From: Phlebotomus papatasi
Taxonomy: Eukaryota > Arthropoda > Insecta > Diptera > Psychodidae
DNA length: 64,000 nucleotides
Assembly (NCBI RefSeq): GCF_024763615.1
Contig: NC_077223.1
Location: 69,378,627 to 69,442,626 of the forward strand
Reading direction: 5' to 3'
Shown here: positions 24,601 through 33,928 of the stretch, piece by piece
Numbering within the stretch: the stretch's first letter is position 1
Layout of the letters: the number at the start of each line of letters is the position of its first letter
The notes under the pieces: generated by a model
The model's database searches: none
The model's input: only the letters and a program-made list of their open reading frames with translations
Told to the model about the DNA's origin: nothing
Program-made: the position numbers and the translations under genes

Positions 24601-27600
24601 CCCTCACTCGACCGGTTCTTCGACAAAATCTAAAAATATTTAAAATTTTTAATATGACTACACTAGATCCCGGCATTATGCATATTTTCGGGACCGAAAA
24701 AACGCGCGAAATGGCATTAACCATCGATAAAATTTGCATACACGCAGGGGCTTTCTTTTGAATAAATGCCGTAGAACGAATTTCGCGCGGAGTAAAAGTA
24801 GTTCAAACAAAAAGATTCAACTGTTTAATAGAAATGCATTAAGAAACAGTACTTTTTGGCCAGAGTTCTTCAATAAATGGTTAGAATATTTTAACAAAAT
24901 TACCGTAATAAAAGAAATTAAAGTTTTATTCTGAAAAAGAAGCATAGTGTTTTTAAATTTCCTGCGTCGCAACATAGTATACATTCAGGCGTATTTCAAA
25001 AATGATTTCATAAATTGACTCCCAAGGGTAGGCAAACTTGCATAATTGTGTGTGCATGATTCCGTCAGGTGCATAATCCCGAATGACTTAATGCCGGGAC
25101 TGAGTGTACTGGCACCGACAATGGCTTAGGATACAAAATACCCCTTTTGGAGAAGGCGGACGAACTTGTATTCAGTAATCGTGAAATCCATTGTGCTCTT
25201 GAAAGTTTTTAAATGAACAACGAAACGCTTTTTTAAGCCATTTTCGTTTGGTGCACAATTTTTGTGACGATACTGAATCTTGTAGGAACGTCCACTGTTT
25301 CTTACTGAAATTTATATGTGCTCGCGCCTTCAGTGAAAAAAGGGTTGCAAAGCGTCCGAGGCTCAGCGAGCTCCTCGAACTCCCGAGAAAGAGCTCTGCC
25401 CCTATATTCCTTTTCACATATTTTTCTGATGCATATAAAATTATTGTTGAATTAAATTTGTCCATAAATCACCATAAAACCATCTTCAAGTTGAAAATTG
25501 TTCAAAAAGAGGATTTCAAAAAATCATTAACCTTTTAATTATTTGAACAAATCGGGTGAAAATTAGGCTTTGATTTTGAATAATCCAAGATGGCGATTTT
25601 TCCGGTGATAGATGTCAAAGGACAAAATGTTCAGGTGGACTATCTCCAAAACATTTCGAAAAATGAACGAAATCGCCAGGGCAAATTTTTTACAAAATTA
25701 GAAAAACCTCATTTTTGACCTATTTTTGGGGGATGGAGAACGCATGAAGGAGGAGGGGGAAAAATAAAGAGATTAGTTTCGAGATAATGTCATTTGAGGA
25801 GGGGTCATCGAAGACCGGAAGTTAATATCCCTTACCGTTTGAATTTTGTACGGGTCAAAAGACTGAAAAAGTGCCGAAAAACGGTATTTCCAAAATAAAT
25901 CTATTACCGTTACTTTCCCGATGCATCACCGATTATGACCGATGCAATCGGGTTCAGAATTAAAAAATCTTTCAAAAAAGTCCAAATTTAACCAAATCCT
26001 TTGAAAATTAGGCTCTCCAGGGTGGTTTAACTTTGACCTTGAATAATCCAAGATGGTAGTTTTCGGTGATAGGTGTCGAGGGACGAAATGTTCAGCTGGA
26101 CTACCTCCAAGACATATCCAAAAATGAACGAAATCGTCAGGGCCAATTTTTTGAAAAGTTCGAAAAACCTCATTTTTGACGTATTTTAGGGGGATAGGGA
26201 AAGTATGAAGTGGGAGAGGGAAAAACAAAAAAATTAGCTTCGAGAAATTGTCATTTGAATATGGGTCATCGAAGACCGGAAGTCGATATTTCTTACCGTT
26301 TGAATTTTATATGTGTCAAAAGAATGAAAAAGTGCGAAAAAACAGTATTTTTAAAATGGGGCTATTACCGTTGTTTTACCGATACCATCATCAATTGTGA
26401 CCGATGCCGTCGAGTTCAGAATTAAAAGAGCTTTCGAAAAAGTTCAAATTTGTCCAAATCCATTGAAAAATAATCCATTCAGGGTGTTTAAACTTTGATC
26501 TTGAATAATCCAAGATCCCGAATTTTCCGGTGAAAGGTGTCTAAGAACGAAATGTTCAGCTCAACTAACTACAAAACATATCCGAAAATCATTAAAATCG
26601 TTAGGGACAATTTTGAGATAAGTCAAAAAATAATGTTTTGGAGGGGATGAAAGGGGTGAAGAGTGATTCGGGTAAGTTATTTCGCTAGAGAATGTTGACT
26701 TGTGGGGGGTTCACTAAAAAACCGGAAGTCAATATCTCTTACCGTTTAGCAGGTAGGATGGTGAGAATTTGAAAAAAAAAAATGGTTTGTGAAAACTGCT
26801 CTCTCTCTCTCTTGGAGTTCGAGCAGTTAAAAAAATGAAAAACGGTGCTATAATAAATTGTCGAATTATTAATTATAACACAAATATCACTTTTAAAAAA
26901 TAATTAAAAGGAGGAAAAAATTAGAAAACGCGGCATCTGACTGCACCTTCCACGAGATTTCTCGGGAATCTTTGAGGACCGCTGAACTTTTCGTGGATTT
27001 TCGTAGAGCTTGATTTTTTCTGATATTCGGGGACCACGGAATTTTTCACGGATATTCACGGACAATGCAGATTAATATGTTTTACAGTTTATCCATTTAA
27101 CCCTTTAACGACGAGACAGTTTTCGCTGACCGAAAATCACCAATAAAAATGAATCCGATAAACAAAACTTGTCAAAGGTCTTACATCTAACCTTCGAAAA
27201 GCCAACATAGTCTAATTTGGTGTATTTTTTTTTGACTCTATGAACGATAGCCACAAAAATAGCCCAAAAATTTAAGTAATTTTTCTGACGATGCCAATGA
27301 CTGATAATTTTCACTCTAGCGAAAAATTTTATGTTTGAGTATTGTACTTTCCTTTTCCAAAACGGTTTTGCTTAAAAAAAACTGGAAGTATAAAAAATAA
27401 TTTAAATCAATTTTCAATATGAGAATTTAAAAATTCGTCATTTTTGAGCTTAAAAATTTACTATACAGCAAATATCTGGAGACTTAAAAAAAATATCCTA
27501 GATTCTTTCAACCTTCTACTTTAGAATTATGTACAAACATTAGAAAGAAAATAAGTTTAGGTAGTCAGGACAAATTATTTTCTTTATGGGACACCGGTGT

Positions 27601-29427
27601 TCCAATCATCCTTAAAGGGTTAAGGACGAGTGGGACACCGGTGTCTCAAAAACATCAACTTTTTTTTGACTAGAAAATTATTTTTATTTTCGGGACACCG
27701 GTGTCCCAATTGTCTTTAAAGGGTTATTGAATATATACAATGTAAATTAAACTTGAACAGTTTACGGCTTTTTTCCATCACATTCTTTAAATTGGGAAAA
27801 GCCATTGAATTTTCGATAAAACTGAACCGATTTCAATCGGTTCTGAACCAGTAATGAACCGATTCATAACCGATAACTAAATTTTATCAGAAAATCAATT
27901 TGTATTACTCCTAAGCCATTTTGGGCTATCTTTTGAGTAATTTATGAATTGGTTCAAATCGGTAATGAACCGGTAAAGGGTTAATGATGCGAAAGTACTT
28001 TTGAGGTATAGCATCTAAGCCACTAGTTCGAGCACTTCGCAAAACTGCAACGCTATCCCACTATTGTTTCTTTTTATTGTATTAATTTTTTTCTTGTTTA
28101 ATGTCTTGCTTTTTTCCACAATTGTAAGAGGGATGATCCTATTATTATTGTGAATTTTATAAACTTATTATTGTTATTATTAGGGGAGACTGGGCAAAAC
28201 GCATATTTAATTCTTTCACGAGCTCTGAGAAAACTTAAACGTTTTATAATGAGTATATTCTTATAGGAAATTTACTGCTCTACAACATTGCAGAAGACTA
28301 TTTTCCTCTATCTCGAAAGAAATGTGATTTTCGAATCATTTTCTAAAAGTCGATTTTGTGGAGATTCTCAAAATTGCTGGGCCAAATTTTGTCAGTCTTC
28401 GGATAATTTGTGACGTTTTACTGTCGCAAACGTTAAAAATATCAAATAGACATACAGTAGACTCTCTCAATCGGGAATATGGGGCGAAATGTCATCCGGT
28501 TTAGCGATAGAATTGAGCGTCAAAGCCTTTGTAAATTTCACAAAAAGCGCTCAATTATAAAGAATCACGATAAAATAGGAAGAACTACAGCGAATTTGAT
28601 CGAATTAGGTTCATAATTAAACGTGAAAATTGTCAACAAAATTTGACGCCCGATTGAGAAAGAGCCGATTGAGTGAGAGTCTACTGTATTTTTATAGGAA
28701 ATTTATTCCTCTACAACTTTGTCAAAGATAATTTTTCTCTATTTTAACGATAAATGTGCTTAAATTGAGCTAAGCAGTATTGATATTTTCTGTAAGCCAA
28801 ATATTCCAAAAATAGGGCTCAAAATTTCATTATTTTTTATTTTACGTAATCCTTTCTCGAGTCCCTTGAAACTTTGGAAGTTTAAGAAGGTTCATGAAAG
28901 CTATCTTTAATAAAAATTTCAAGCCTCAGTCTCTTTTATTTTAGAAAATAGTGAATATTGAAATTTTCGTTTTGACAAATTTTGCCTCAGTCTCCCCTAT
29001 TGTTTTTTTTTATTATTAAAATATCATGAAATCAAAAATATCCATCTCCGTCTTTCTAAAACGTATAGCATATTAATTATTTTAGAGTTTAAAAAAAATC
29101 TTTTTCAATACTTTACAAAATAATATTTGTAATTATTTGTTTTTTTTGTAGGCACTAATCTGCTTAGTTGATAAGAAAACGGGAGAAAAATCAAGATCAC
29201 GACCACGATTTGTAAAACAGGATCAAGTGGCAATTATGAGGATTGAATGTTCTGGATTGATTTGTCTCGAGCAATTCAAATTGTTCCCACAAATGGGACG
29301 ATTCACACTCAGAGACGAGAGTAAGTTAAAAAAAAATATCTCTTTATGACTTTTTTCTCTAAAATACAAATTTCTATTTACAGATAAAACCATTGCAATT
29401 GGAAAAGTGCTTAAGGTGATTGAGTAA
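12495..29427 (+). CDS. eRF3: eRF3 / GSPT1 translation termination GTPase, complete, 7 exons
   Basis: Cytoplasmic GTPase that works with eRF1 at stop codons. CDS is join(12495..12636, 12841..13083, 18741..19236, 23604..23877, 24000..24263, 29152..29320, 29384..29427), 1632 nt, 543 aa. The N-terminus has a PAM2-type motif, STLNVNAMEFVPSF, for poly(A)-binding protein, then an acidic linker and a Lys-rich stretch. GTPase motifs: G1 GHVDAGKS (126-133), G2 DKGKTVEVG (180-188), G3 DAPGH (203-207), G4 NKMD (265-268). Domains 2 and 3 follow, with PRFVKQDQ and GRFTLRDE near the end. All joins keep phase. The exon 2 acceptor is uncertain: 12769 also keeps phase and would give 567 aa. Three long introns hold most of the repeats. 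The N-domain is short, with one PAM2 motif where vertebrates have two overlapping. Confidence 0.95.
12841..13083 (+). CDS. eRF3: eRF3 coding exon 2 (acidic linker, start of G domain)
   Basis: Encodes a Pro- and acid-rich linker, a Lys-rich run, then KEHVNVVFIGHV. The donor is GTCG|GTAAGTC. I chose the acceptor GGCTTCAG at 12839-12840 because the sequence before it reads unlike an eRF3 linker; the AG at 12767-12768 is also in phase. Confidence 0.82.
13759..14403. mobile_element. Inverted-repeat element interrupted by the 422-bp MITE
   Basis: The left end (GGGAAAGCGCGCTACCTTCGG, then ACGACTTAAG) and the right end (TCGTCCGATGGTAGCGTATT then TTCCCC) are inverted copies. The second MITE copy sits between them. 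A third relic of the same end is at 56870-56910. Confidence 0.55.
13950..14371. mobile_element. 422-bp MITE, TIR GGGTAAGTGTGCCAAATT, copy 2
   Basis: Same family as 2317-2741 but in the opposite orientation, flanked by TA (13948-13949, 14372-14373). Confidence 0.8.
14848..16075. mobile_element. 1.23-kb inverted-repeat element with a nested 328-bp MITE
   Basis: The left end GGGTGGAATAACCGG and the right end CTGGTGATTCCACCC are flanked by TA (14846-14847, 16076-16077). The interior repeats CCACTTCTCGCCA in both orientations. The MITE at 15674-16001 is inserted inside. Confidence 0.65.
15674..16001. mobile_element. 328-bp pogo-like MITE, copy A
   Basis: The ends CAGTTCTGTCTCTCTATATG and the complement of GAGACAGCACTG are flanked by TA (15672-15673, 16002-16003). 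The terminal motif is doubled inside each end (TATATGCAC repeated). The size matches the two elements at 41171 and 41588. Confidence 0.7.
16340..16870. repeat. Copy of the GGGGAGACTG element family, diverged
   Basis: Shares with 28193-28997 the order TTTACCGCTCTACAAC, CATTTTCTAAAA, GATTTTGTG and the end AATATTGAATTTTGAAAT. Confidence 0.5.
16845..18362. mobile_element. Fold-back MITE split by a hairpin-ended element
   Basis: The left arm (16845-16942, TTCGTAAATGTTTGTAAATT) and the right part (18117-18362) together match the intact copies at 22397-22810 and 45946-46394. A member of the hairpin-ended family (16945-about 18100) lies between them. Confidence 0.6.
16945..18100 (+). repeat. Hairpin-ended repeat family, near-complete copy
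   Basis: It starts with the hairpin at 16945-16974 and continues with TCACGCTGTTTGTCCGTCCG, poly-C at 17168, repeated AATCGGTTGTGAACCGGTAA phrases at 17740-18005, and the tail TTTTGAGGTATAGCATCTAA. The same tail is at 27978-28045. Confidence 0.6.
18741..19236 (+). CDS. eRF3: eRF3 coding exon 3 (GTPase core)
   Basis: The acceptor TTTGCAG|ATGCTGG completes the Asp codon of the P-loop. The exon carries AGKST, TVEVG, DAPGH and NKMDD, and ends at donor CTCGG|GTGAGT in phase 2. Confidence 0.95.
20020..21365. repeat. Degenerate tandem array (about 30-bp period)
   Basis: Dozens of diverged units like GGGAACCCATAAAAGTTTTC and GGAACCCATACATTTTTC follow one another with the same polarity for 1.3 kb. 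Short pieces of the same phrase recur at 59910-60120. There are no conserved spacers, so it is not CRISPR-like. Confidence 0.75.
21516..22355. mobile_element. 840-bp inverted-repeat element, diverged
   Basis: The left end GGGGAAAGGCTCATAATTTT and the right end ACTGTTCAAAATTATGAGTC are inverted copies. The interior (21830-22090) is repeated at 40078-40350. Confidence 0.55.
22397..22810. mobile_element. 414-bp fold-back MITE, intact copy
   Basis: The ends ATATTTTGTAAAGTTGTTCG and its near complement fold the whole element into one long stem. The TAA of the next MITE begins four bases after its end. Related to 16845-18362 and 45946-46394. Confidence 0.75.
22817..22962. mobile_element. 146-bp MITE, Harbinger-like, copy 2
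   Basis: TIR TGCCCAACGCACAATA, flanked by TAA (22814-22816, 22963-22965). Confidence 0.85.
23208..23353. mobile_element. 146-bp MITE, Harbinger-like, copy 3
   Basis: The left end is TTCCCAGCGCACAATAAC and the right end GTTATTGTGCGTTGGGCA, flanked by TTA (23205-23207, 23354-23356). Confidence 0.85.
23604..23877 (+). CDS. eRF3: eRF3 coding exon 4
   Basis: The acceptor TCATTTCAG|ATTC completes a Gly codon. It encodes FNPAKDLTFMPCSGLTG (the G5 region) through PIVDKYKDMGTVVMG, the start of domain 2. The donor is AATAGA|GTAAGT, phase 0. Confidence 0.95.
24000..24263 (+). CDS. eRF3: eRF3 coding exon 5
   Basis: The acceptor is TTGACAG|ACTCAAG. It encodes domain 2 and early domain 3: GPGENVKIKLKGIEEED and LEHKSIICAGYSAVMHIH. 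The donor is GTAAAG|GTAAGG, phase 0. The intron before it is only 122 bp. Confidence 0.95.
24668..25105. repeat. CGCGAAATGG repeat family, fuller copy
   Basis: Starts CCCGGCATTATGCATATTTT and ends TAATGCCGGGAC, so the ends are inverted. Contains AACGCGCGAAATGGCATTA and GAATTTCGCGCGGAGTAAAA. A second copy is at 60150-60530. Confidence 0.6.
25150..26828 (-). repeat. Diverged tandem copies of the hairpin-ended family, inverted
   Basis: At least three successive copies of a block containing AATAATCCAAGATGG, GGTGATAGGTGTC, ATTTTTTGAAAAG and CGGAAGTC, closed by the hairpin AACTGCTCTC to GAGCAGTT at 26794-26828. Confidence 0.6.
27101..27722. mobile_element. TTAA-flanked elements (piggyBac-like), two in tandem
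   Basis: First element 27101-27619, ends CCCTTTAACGACGAG and CCTTAAAGGG, with TTAA on both sides (27097-27100, 27620-27623). A second, shorter unit with GGGACACCGGTGTC runs from 27624 to about 27722, sharing the middle TTAA. Confidence 0.6.
28193..28997. mobile_element. 805-bp inverted-repeat element with a nested 232-bp MITE
   Basis: Ends GGGGAGACTGGGCAAAA and TTTTGCCTCAGTCTCCCC, with TA duplications (28191-28192, 28998-28999). The MITE at 28455-28686 sits inside. Confidence 0.7.
28455..28686. mobile_element. 232-bp pogo-like MITE, copy 1
   Basis: Ends CAGTAGACTCTCTCAATCGG and CCGATTGAGTGAGAGTCTAC then TG, flanked by TA. Copy 2 is at 59023-59256 in inverted orientation. Confidence 0.8.
29152..29320 (+). 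CDS. eRF3: eRF3 coding exon 6
   Basis: The acceptor is TTTTTTGTAG|GCAC. It encodes ALICLVDKKTGEKS, PRFVKQDQ and PQMGRFTLRDE of domain 3. The donor GAGA|GTAAGT leaves one base. Confidence 0.95.
29384..29427 (+). CDS. eRF3: eRF3 coding exon 7 (C-terminus)
   Basis: The acceptor is ATTTACAG|ATAAAACC. It encodes NKTIAIGKVLKVIE and stops with TAA at 29425-29427. This is the usual eRF3 C-terminal end. Confidence 0.94.
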
Positions 29428-30240
29428 AGTGTTGGTCGTCTTTATTTTAAAAGAAGAAGAAAAAAACAAAAGAAGATAAATCACATAAACTATCATGGAA
29501 AAAAAAGAGTAATAACAAGTGAAACAAAATGGATTCAGCAAAGGATAAAATTCTCAAACAAAAGAGGAAAATTTCTGAGGTGAGTGAAAATATAAAAGAA
29601 AAAAAGAAGTACAGAATGAAAATATTGAAAGATGAAAAGGTTATGGAGAGAAATAAAAATTATGTATAATATAAATTGTTATTATTATACTTATATAATT
29701 TTTTATCAGATTAATGGAAAATCATTGATAAATATTTGTGAAGAGGTGACACACAATGTGAAATAATTTACCCTTCTTGCGAAAGAGAGAGAAATGAATA
29801 AAATATTAACTGTAGAATTTTTTATATTGTCCAAAAAAAAAGAAAGGATATGCAAAAAAAATTGAGAAAAATGAAATCTTTCTAATATTTTCACTTTAAA
29901 AAATTGAGCTAATTTTTTTGTTTTTAATATTAATTGTTCGGTTGAAAAATTCTTGGATATGCCAATTTTTTTTAAATAGCGGCAAAGTGTAGAGTAAAAA
30001 AAAGAGAAAGAGATGTGAAATTAAAATTGTAACTTTTACTTATTATTTAAAGAAAAAAAATATTCTTATAAACTCATATTCACTACTTATATTGTTGTAA
30101 ATATTTGAAGAGGAGAATAGAATTGGAGGAGTGAATAATCAGGTGAATTCTAATTTACAGGCCTTTGAAGCTTCAGAAATGCTATTTTATAGAATGAAAT
30201 TTGCAATAGGACGTTTTGTTTTGTAAAATAAATTTTAAAT
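29428..30240 (+). other. Probable eRF3 3' UTR
   Basis: AT-rich sequence after the stop with no repeat family seen. AATAAA occurs at 29797-29802 and at 30227-30232; either could end the transcript. Confidence 0.5.
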
Positions 30241-31129
30241 TATAAAAAAAATAAAAAAGCCAATTTTGAAATTTTAAGCAGGACCTCCTGGGAATTTTCT
30301 CAAAGCTCATTCACTGGCAATCTTCATTATGATGAAGAAAATTGTCATGAGAAAGATGTGAGATCGAAAAATACTGTTTTTAGCGACATAAATACATCCG
30401 GAAAAAAAGCGATGTATGTCGCTATGGGTCACACGGGTCTTATCTTATACCCTAGACCACTTATAACTGAAACCGATAGACGGCTTAACGTTAATATAGT
30501 CAAAATAATGAACAGATTACATTATAATTTAGTCGAATCATTATTTTGTTTATAATTACTAAGGGCATCCCCCGGCTTAAGTCGTAAGTGTGTTTAGGGC
30601 GTTAGTTAAAATTACATCATGACATTGACAAATTTGCAATTCTAGCGCACTAAAGGCCAAATAGTGAAAGATATCGACTTGAGGCTTTTTGTAATTTGAG
30701 TAAAAACGCTCTTCAAATACGAAATTTGGTGAAGTAGCCTAAGTCCTTAGATGTTTTCAAGTCAAATCCTGAATGTTTTTGAGTCGTCTTATCCTAAAAC
30801 GGATGACAGACTTGAAATTTAAATTTTAAGTCACCAATGAATGCTTCTTGGTTCAGTACGACAAGGGTCAAGTTGTTACAGTGGTTAGCTTTACAATGGA
30901 ACTTCTCGGGTTCAAATTCGTTTTAGGTTACCCCAAATATCCCGACATGAAAGAAGTTCGAATTGCATCCGATAAACTTCACTGCACTGCTCTACAAAGG
31001 ATTAGACCAACCAACCTATCCCTTATAGAATTTTTGGTTTTCCATTCGAAGAAGACCAGTGGATTTCAGGCTAAAGGGTTGACCCTATTCCCGAAAGTTT
31101 GGACTTGGTTAAATTATACTTTAATTATG

Positions 31130-31444
31130 CTACTTGACCTCACTTCTAATTCCTGGGGCCTCTGCCAGGGTTCGGGGACTCTTGGTGCCGAGAGCTCACT
31201 GTAACCAGCTTTCGCGAACACTCTTTGTCGACGGGGTTGTCTTGTTCAACTCCGATCCTTTGCATGCCAGATTATCTTTGATCGGCATCGCTAGATTCTA
31301 CCAGACTGGAACAGGCTAAATTCGTTTCTCTTTTTCCTTTCTTTCTTCTCTGTTATTATTTTCTGATTTGCTTTCTTTTTCAAACCAAGTAAGAGGGGCG
31401 GACCCTATTGGTATTGATTGAAATAAATAATAATAATAATAATA
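31130..31444 (+). mobile_element. LINE 3' end with (AAT)n tail
   Basis: Translates to a short stretch resembling the C-terminus of a LINE reverse-transcriptase protein (LFVDGVVLFNSDPLHARLS) up to a stop at 31317-31319, then a 3' UTR ending in (AAT)n at 31421-31444. Strongly 5'-truncated. The protein match is by eye. Confidence 0.45.
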
Positions 31445-31559
31445 CTCCTAAAAAGGTATAGCTAATGAGAATACAGCTACTAAGCCATGACTAGAACTTC
31501 CGCATTGGGCTAGATCTGATGGACGGAAGCCTTAAACGAAATATTTTTTTCAAGGATAA

Positions 31560-31905
31560 AAAGAGATGTCCTTGAATTAAATCCCGGACAAAATTCCGAA
31601 AAGCCAAAATCCTGAAAGGGACGAAATATTTACGAAGGATAAATTGTTAGAATAATTTCCCATAACAGAAAATTTTCCTTTGCCTCCAAAAGGCGCGGGA
31701 GCAATCGTATGAGTAGCTAATACTTCAGAATATGGAATTTTGACTTTCGGGATTTTGGATCTTGGAGTTTTGGCCCATTCGGGATTTTGGCTACTTAGGA
31801 TTTCTACCTGTTCGGAATATCCGCTTTTTCGGAATTTTGGCTTTCAGGATTTTGGATTTCGGAGTTACAGTCCATTCGGGATTTTGATCGAAACTCCTCG
31901 AATTA
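31560..31905. repeat. GGGATTTTGGC repeat family, copy 1
   Basis: Contains CAAAATCCTGAAAGGGACG, CCTTTGCCTCCAAAAGGCGC and a tail of GGGATTTTGG phrases. Other copies are at 56440-56680 and 60600-60800 (inverted). Confidence 0.6.
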
Positions 31906-32499
31906 TTCCTTATAATAAGGTGAAACGTTGAACTCTAGGAACCTACTTGTTAAATCCTACTCTAAGCGTAATTCTCAAGCGATTAAGGCAAATTCAGGTT
32001 TGTTATCATTTTTACCTGAACCAGGTCCAATCGATTATGCATTGATAATTAATTTTTATCTGAAAAGTAATCAATTGTAATGAAATTGTACTACATCCAC
32101 TCAATTTCGGTGAATTTTGAGGTGATCTATGACTTACTTCAAACTGGTTGTGAATCAGGACGCTTTACTATTCATTTTATTCTAAGGACACCTGCAAAGA
32201 ATGTCCCCCAACTTGAGGTTAATATTATTTAGCGACGTAAACGCAATTTTGTCGCTACTTTTTACCAAAAAAATACTTTAATAAAAATATTTGAGAAATT
32301 TCTAGTACATTTTAGCTTTTTTTATAATGATCCCTAGATTCCCTAAATTTTCATTAATTTTGAAATTGATCCGTTAAACCGTTTTACACGTTTTACCAAG
32401 ACTTTCAGTTATACTTTATATTGAAAGTCTTCTTTCAAAAGTTCATGGCAAATTTTATTTTATAAAATGAAAATTTATGAAGCTGCATATGCCTGATAA

Positions 32500-33797
32500 T
32501 TTGCAAATGGCAAAAAAAATCATTTAATGACAAAAAACGAAGAAACAATGTTCTAAAAACAACCGTTTAATCCTTTGAGACAACAAAAGACATGCACAAA
32601 ATTTCACAACTTTGCAATGAACAATAAAGAAAAATGAAAAAAAGAGGGAATAAAATATACTGTGTACATAATAAATTTAAAAAACAAAATAGCAAGCAAT
32701 TAATTTAGAATCTTGAGAAAGAAAAATTATTTGATAAAATATTCGTTGAATGAGAGCTCTTTTTTTAATCCCAAGTATCAAAAGAATTTTTCAATCACAT
32801 CCCCTAAATAAAAAAAAATAGTATGAACCAGCCCAAAATTAAAAATTGTTTGAAAATTAAAGTGGAGTATAGAAAAAAACGTGAAATAGAATGATGACGT
32901 GAGAAACAGTTTAATGTTCTTTATTTTAAAAACAGAGTGAAAAGTTAGGTACCATTGAATTGGGGCAGTTTTAAAATTTGGCTTTTTTCACCTATTTTTA
33001 AATGGAATTGAACCTTATTATGATATAATTTAGCTCAATTCTATTTATAAACAGGAGAAAAAGCTCAATTTTAAAGGAGGCCTAATTAAAAAGTACCCCA
33101 CTTCCCTTTATATTTGTTTTTTTTTAACTATTATTATTATTATGAAAAAAGAAAGTTCTAATCAGTAACCCGATGAAAGTCGTAAGAATTAGGAAGGAAT
33201 GTAAAAAAGAAGTTTCAGTGTGAAGAAAAAGATGTTTTTTTTCGATAAATCGTGGATTTAATTTCATTGAGAGCGCTGCCTTACAATCAACCAAAATATT
33301 TGTGGTAAAAAAAGAGAATAGAAAAAAAAACAGAAAATAAATAAATAGTAACGAACAGACACATAACAAAACGTGAATAGACAACACAAAAAAATACCTT
33401 TAACAATTTCACATCAAAAAAGGAAATATACAAAAAAATAAGAACACGATAATAGCAAAAGAAACTGACTAATAGAAAAGTCAAGCAATGGAGAAGACGG
33501 TGCAAGAAAAAAGTGAGCAAAATGGAAAAAATAGAAGTGAGAGAATTTCAATTAAACATCTCATAAAAAGGTGAAATATTATTAACTAAAGAGAAAAACA
33601 AAAAAAAAACAAACCAACTGTATTTGCTGGAATTAAACTGTTTTCATAATATTAAAAAAAAAACTGAAAGATGAAAAGAAAACAAATTAGAATTCATTCT
33701 TTATCAACCTTTTTTTATTATCCATATTTTAATTACCACAAAAAATACGAAGATTGAACAAAAATTCAACAAAACATTGAAATGCAAAATTTTTCTA
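32500..33797 (-). other. Probable OATP 3' UTR
   Basis: A-rich, low-complexity sequence downstream of the OATP stop without a recognised repeat. It contains several minus-strand AATAAA-type strings. The 3' end cannot be fixed from sequence alone. Confidence 0.4.
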
Positions 33798-33928
33798 TCA
33801 GGGTTTTCGTCTTGTTTTACTCTTGAGCTGCTTCTGATTAGTTTCAGCGTAGTCTTCACTGTAGAAATCGAGATTTTTCCCATAGTACCACACGAGAGTG
33901 TCAAAAATCATTCCAAGACTCGTGAGAA
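33798..33928 (-). CDS. Oatp: OATP coding exon 5 (last TM segment and tail)
   Basis: The acceptor is TTTGCAG|TTCTC. It encodes LTSLGMIFDTLVWYYGKNL and a basic tail ending KSKTRRKP, then TGA at 33798-33800. Confidence 0.92.

Larger units (their letters stand above)
24264..29151 (+). other. eRF3 intron 5, repeat-filled
   Basis: A 4.89-kb intron. It holds the repeat family starting near 24668, diverged copies of the hairpin-ended family (about 25150-26828), TTAA-flanked elements (27101-27722) and the GGGGAGACTG element (28193-28997). No other gene is seen. Confidence 0.85.
30241..32499. other. Intergenic repeats between eRF3 and OATP
   Basis: Convergent 3' ends face each other across this stretch. 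It contains the LINE end at about 31130-31444 and a copy of the GGGATTTTGGC repeat at 31560-31905. No host gene is seen. Confidence 0.5.

Noticed and set aside
33124..33520. Two overlapping hydrophobic frames on the minus strand
   Set aside because: Phe/Leu-rich reading of an A-rich 3' UTR; no start context and no conserved domain.
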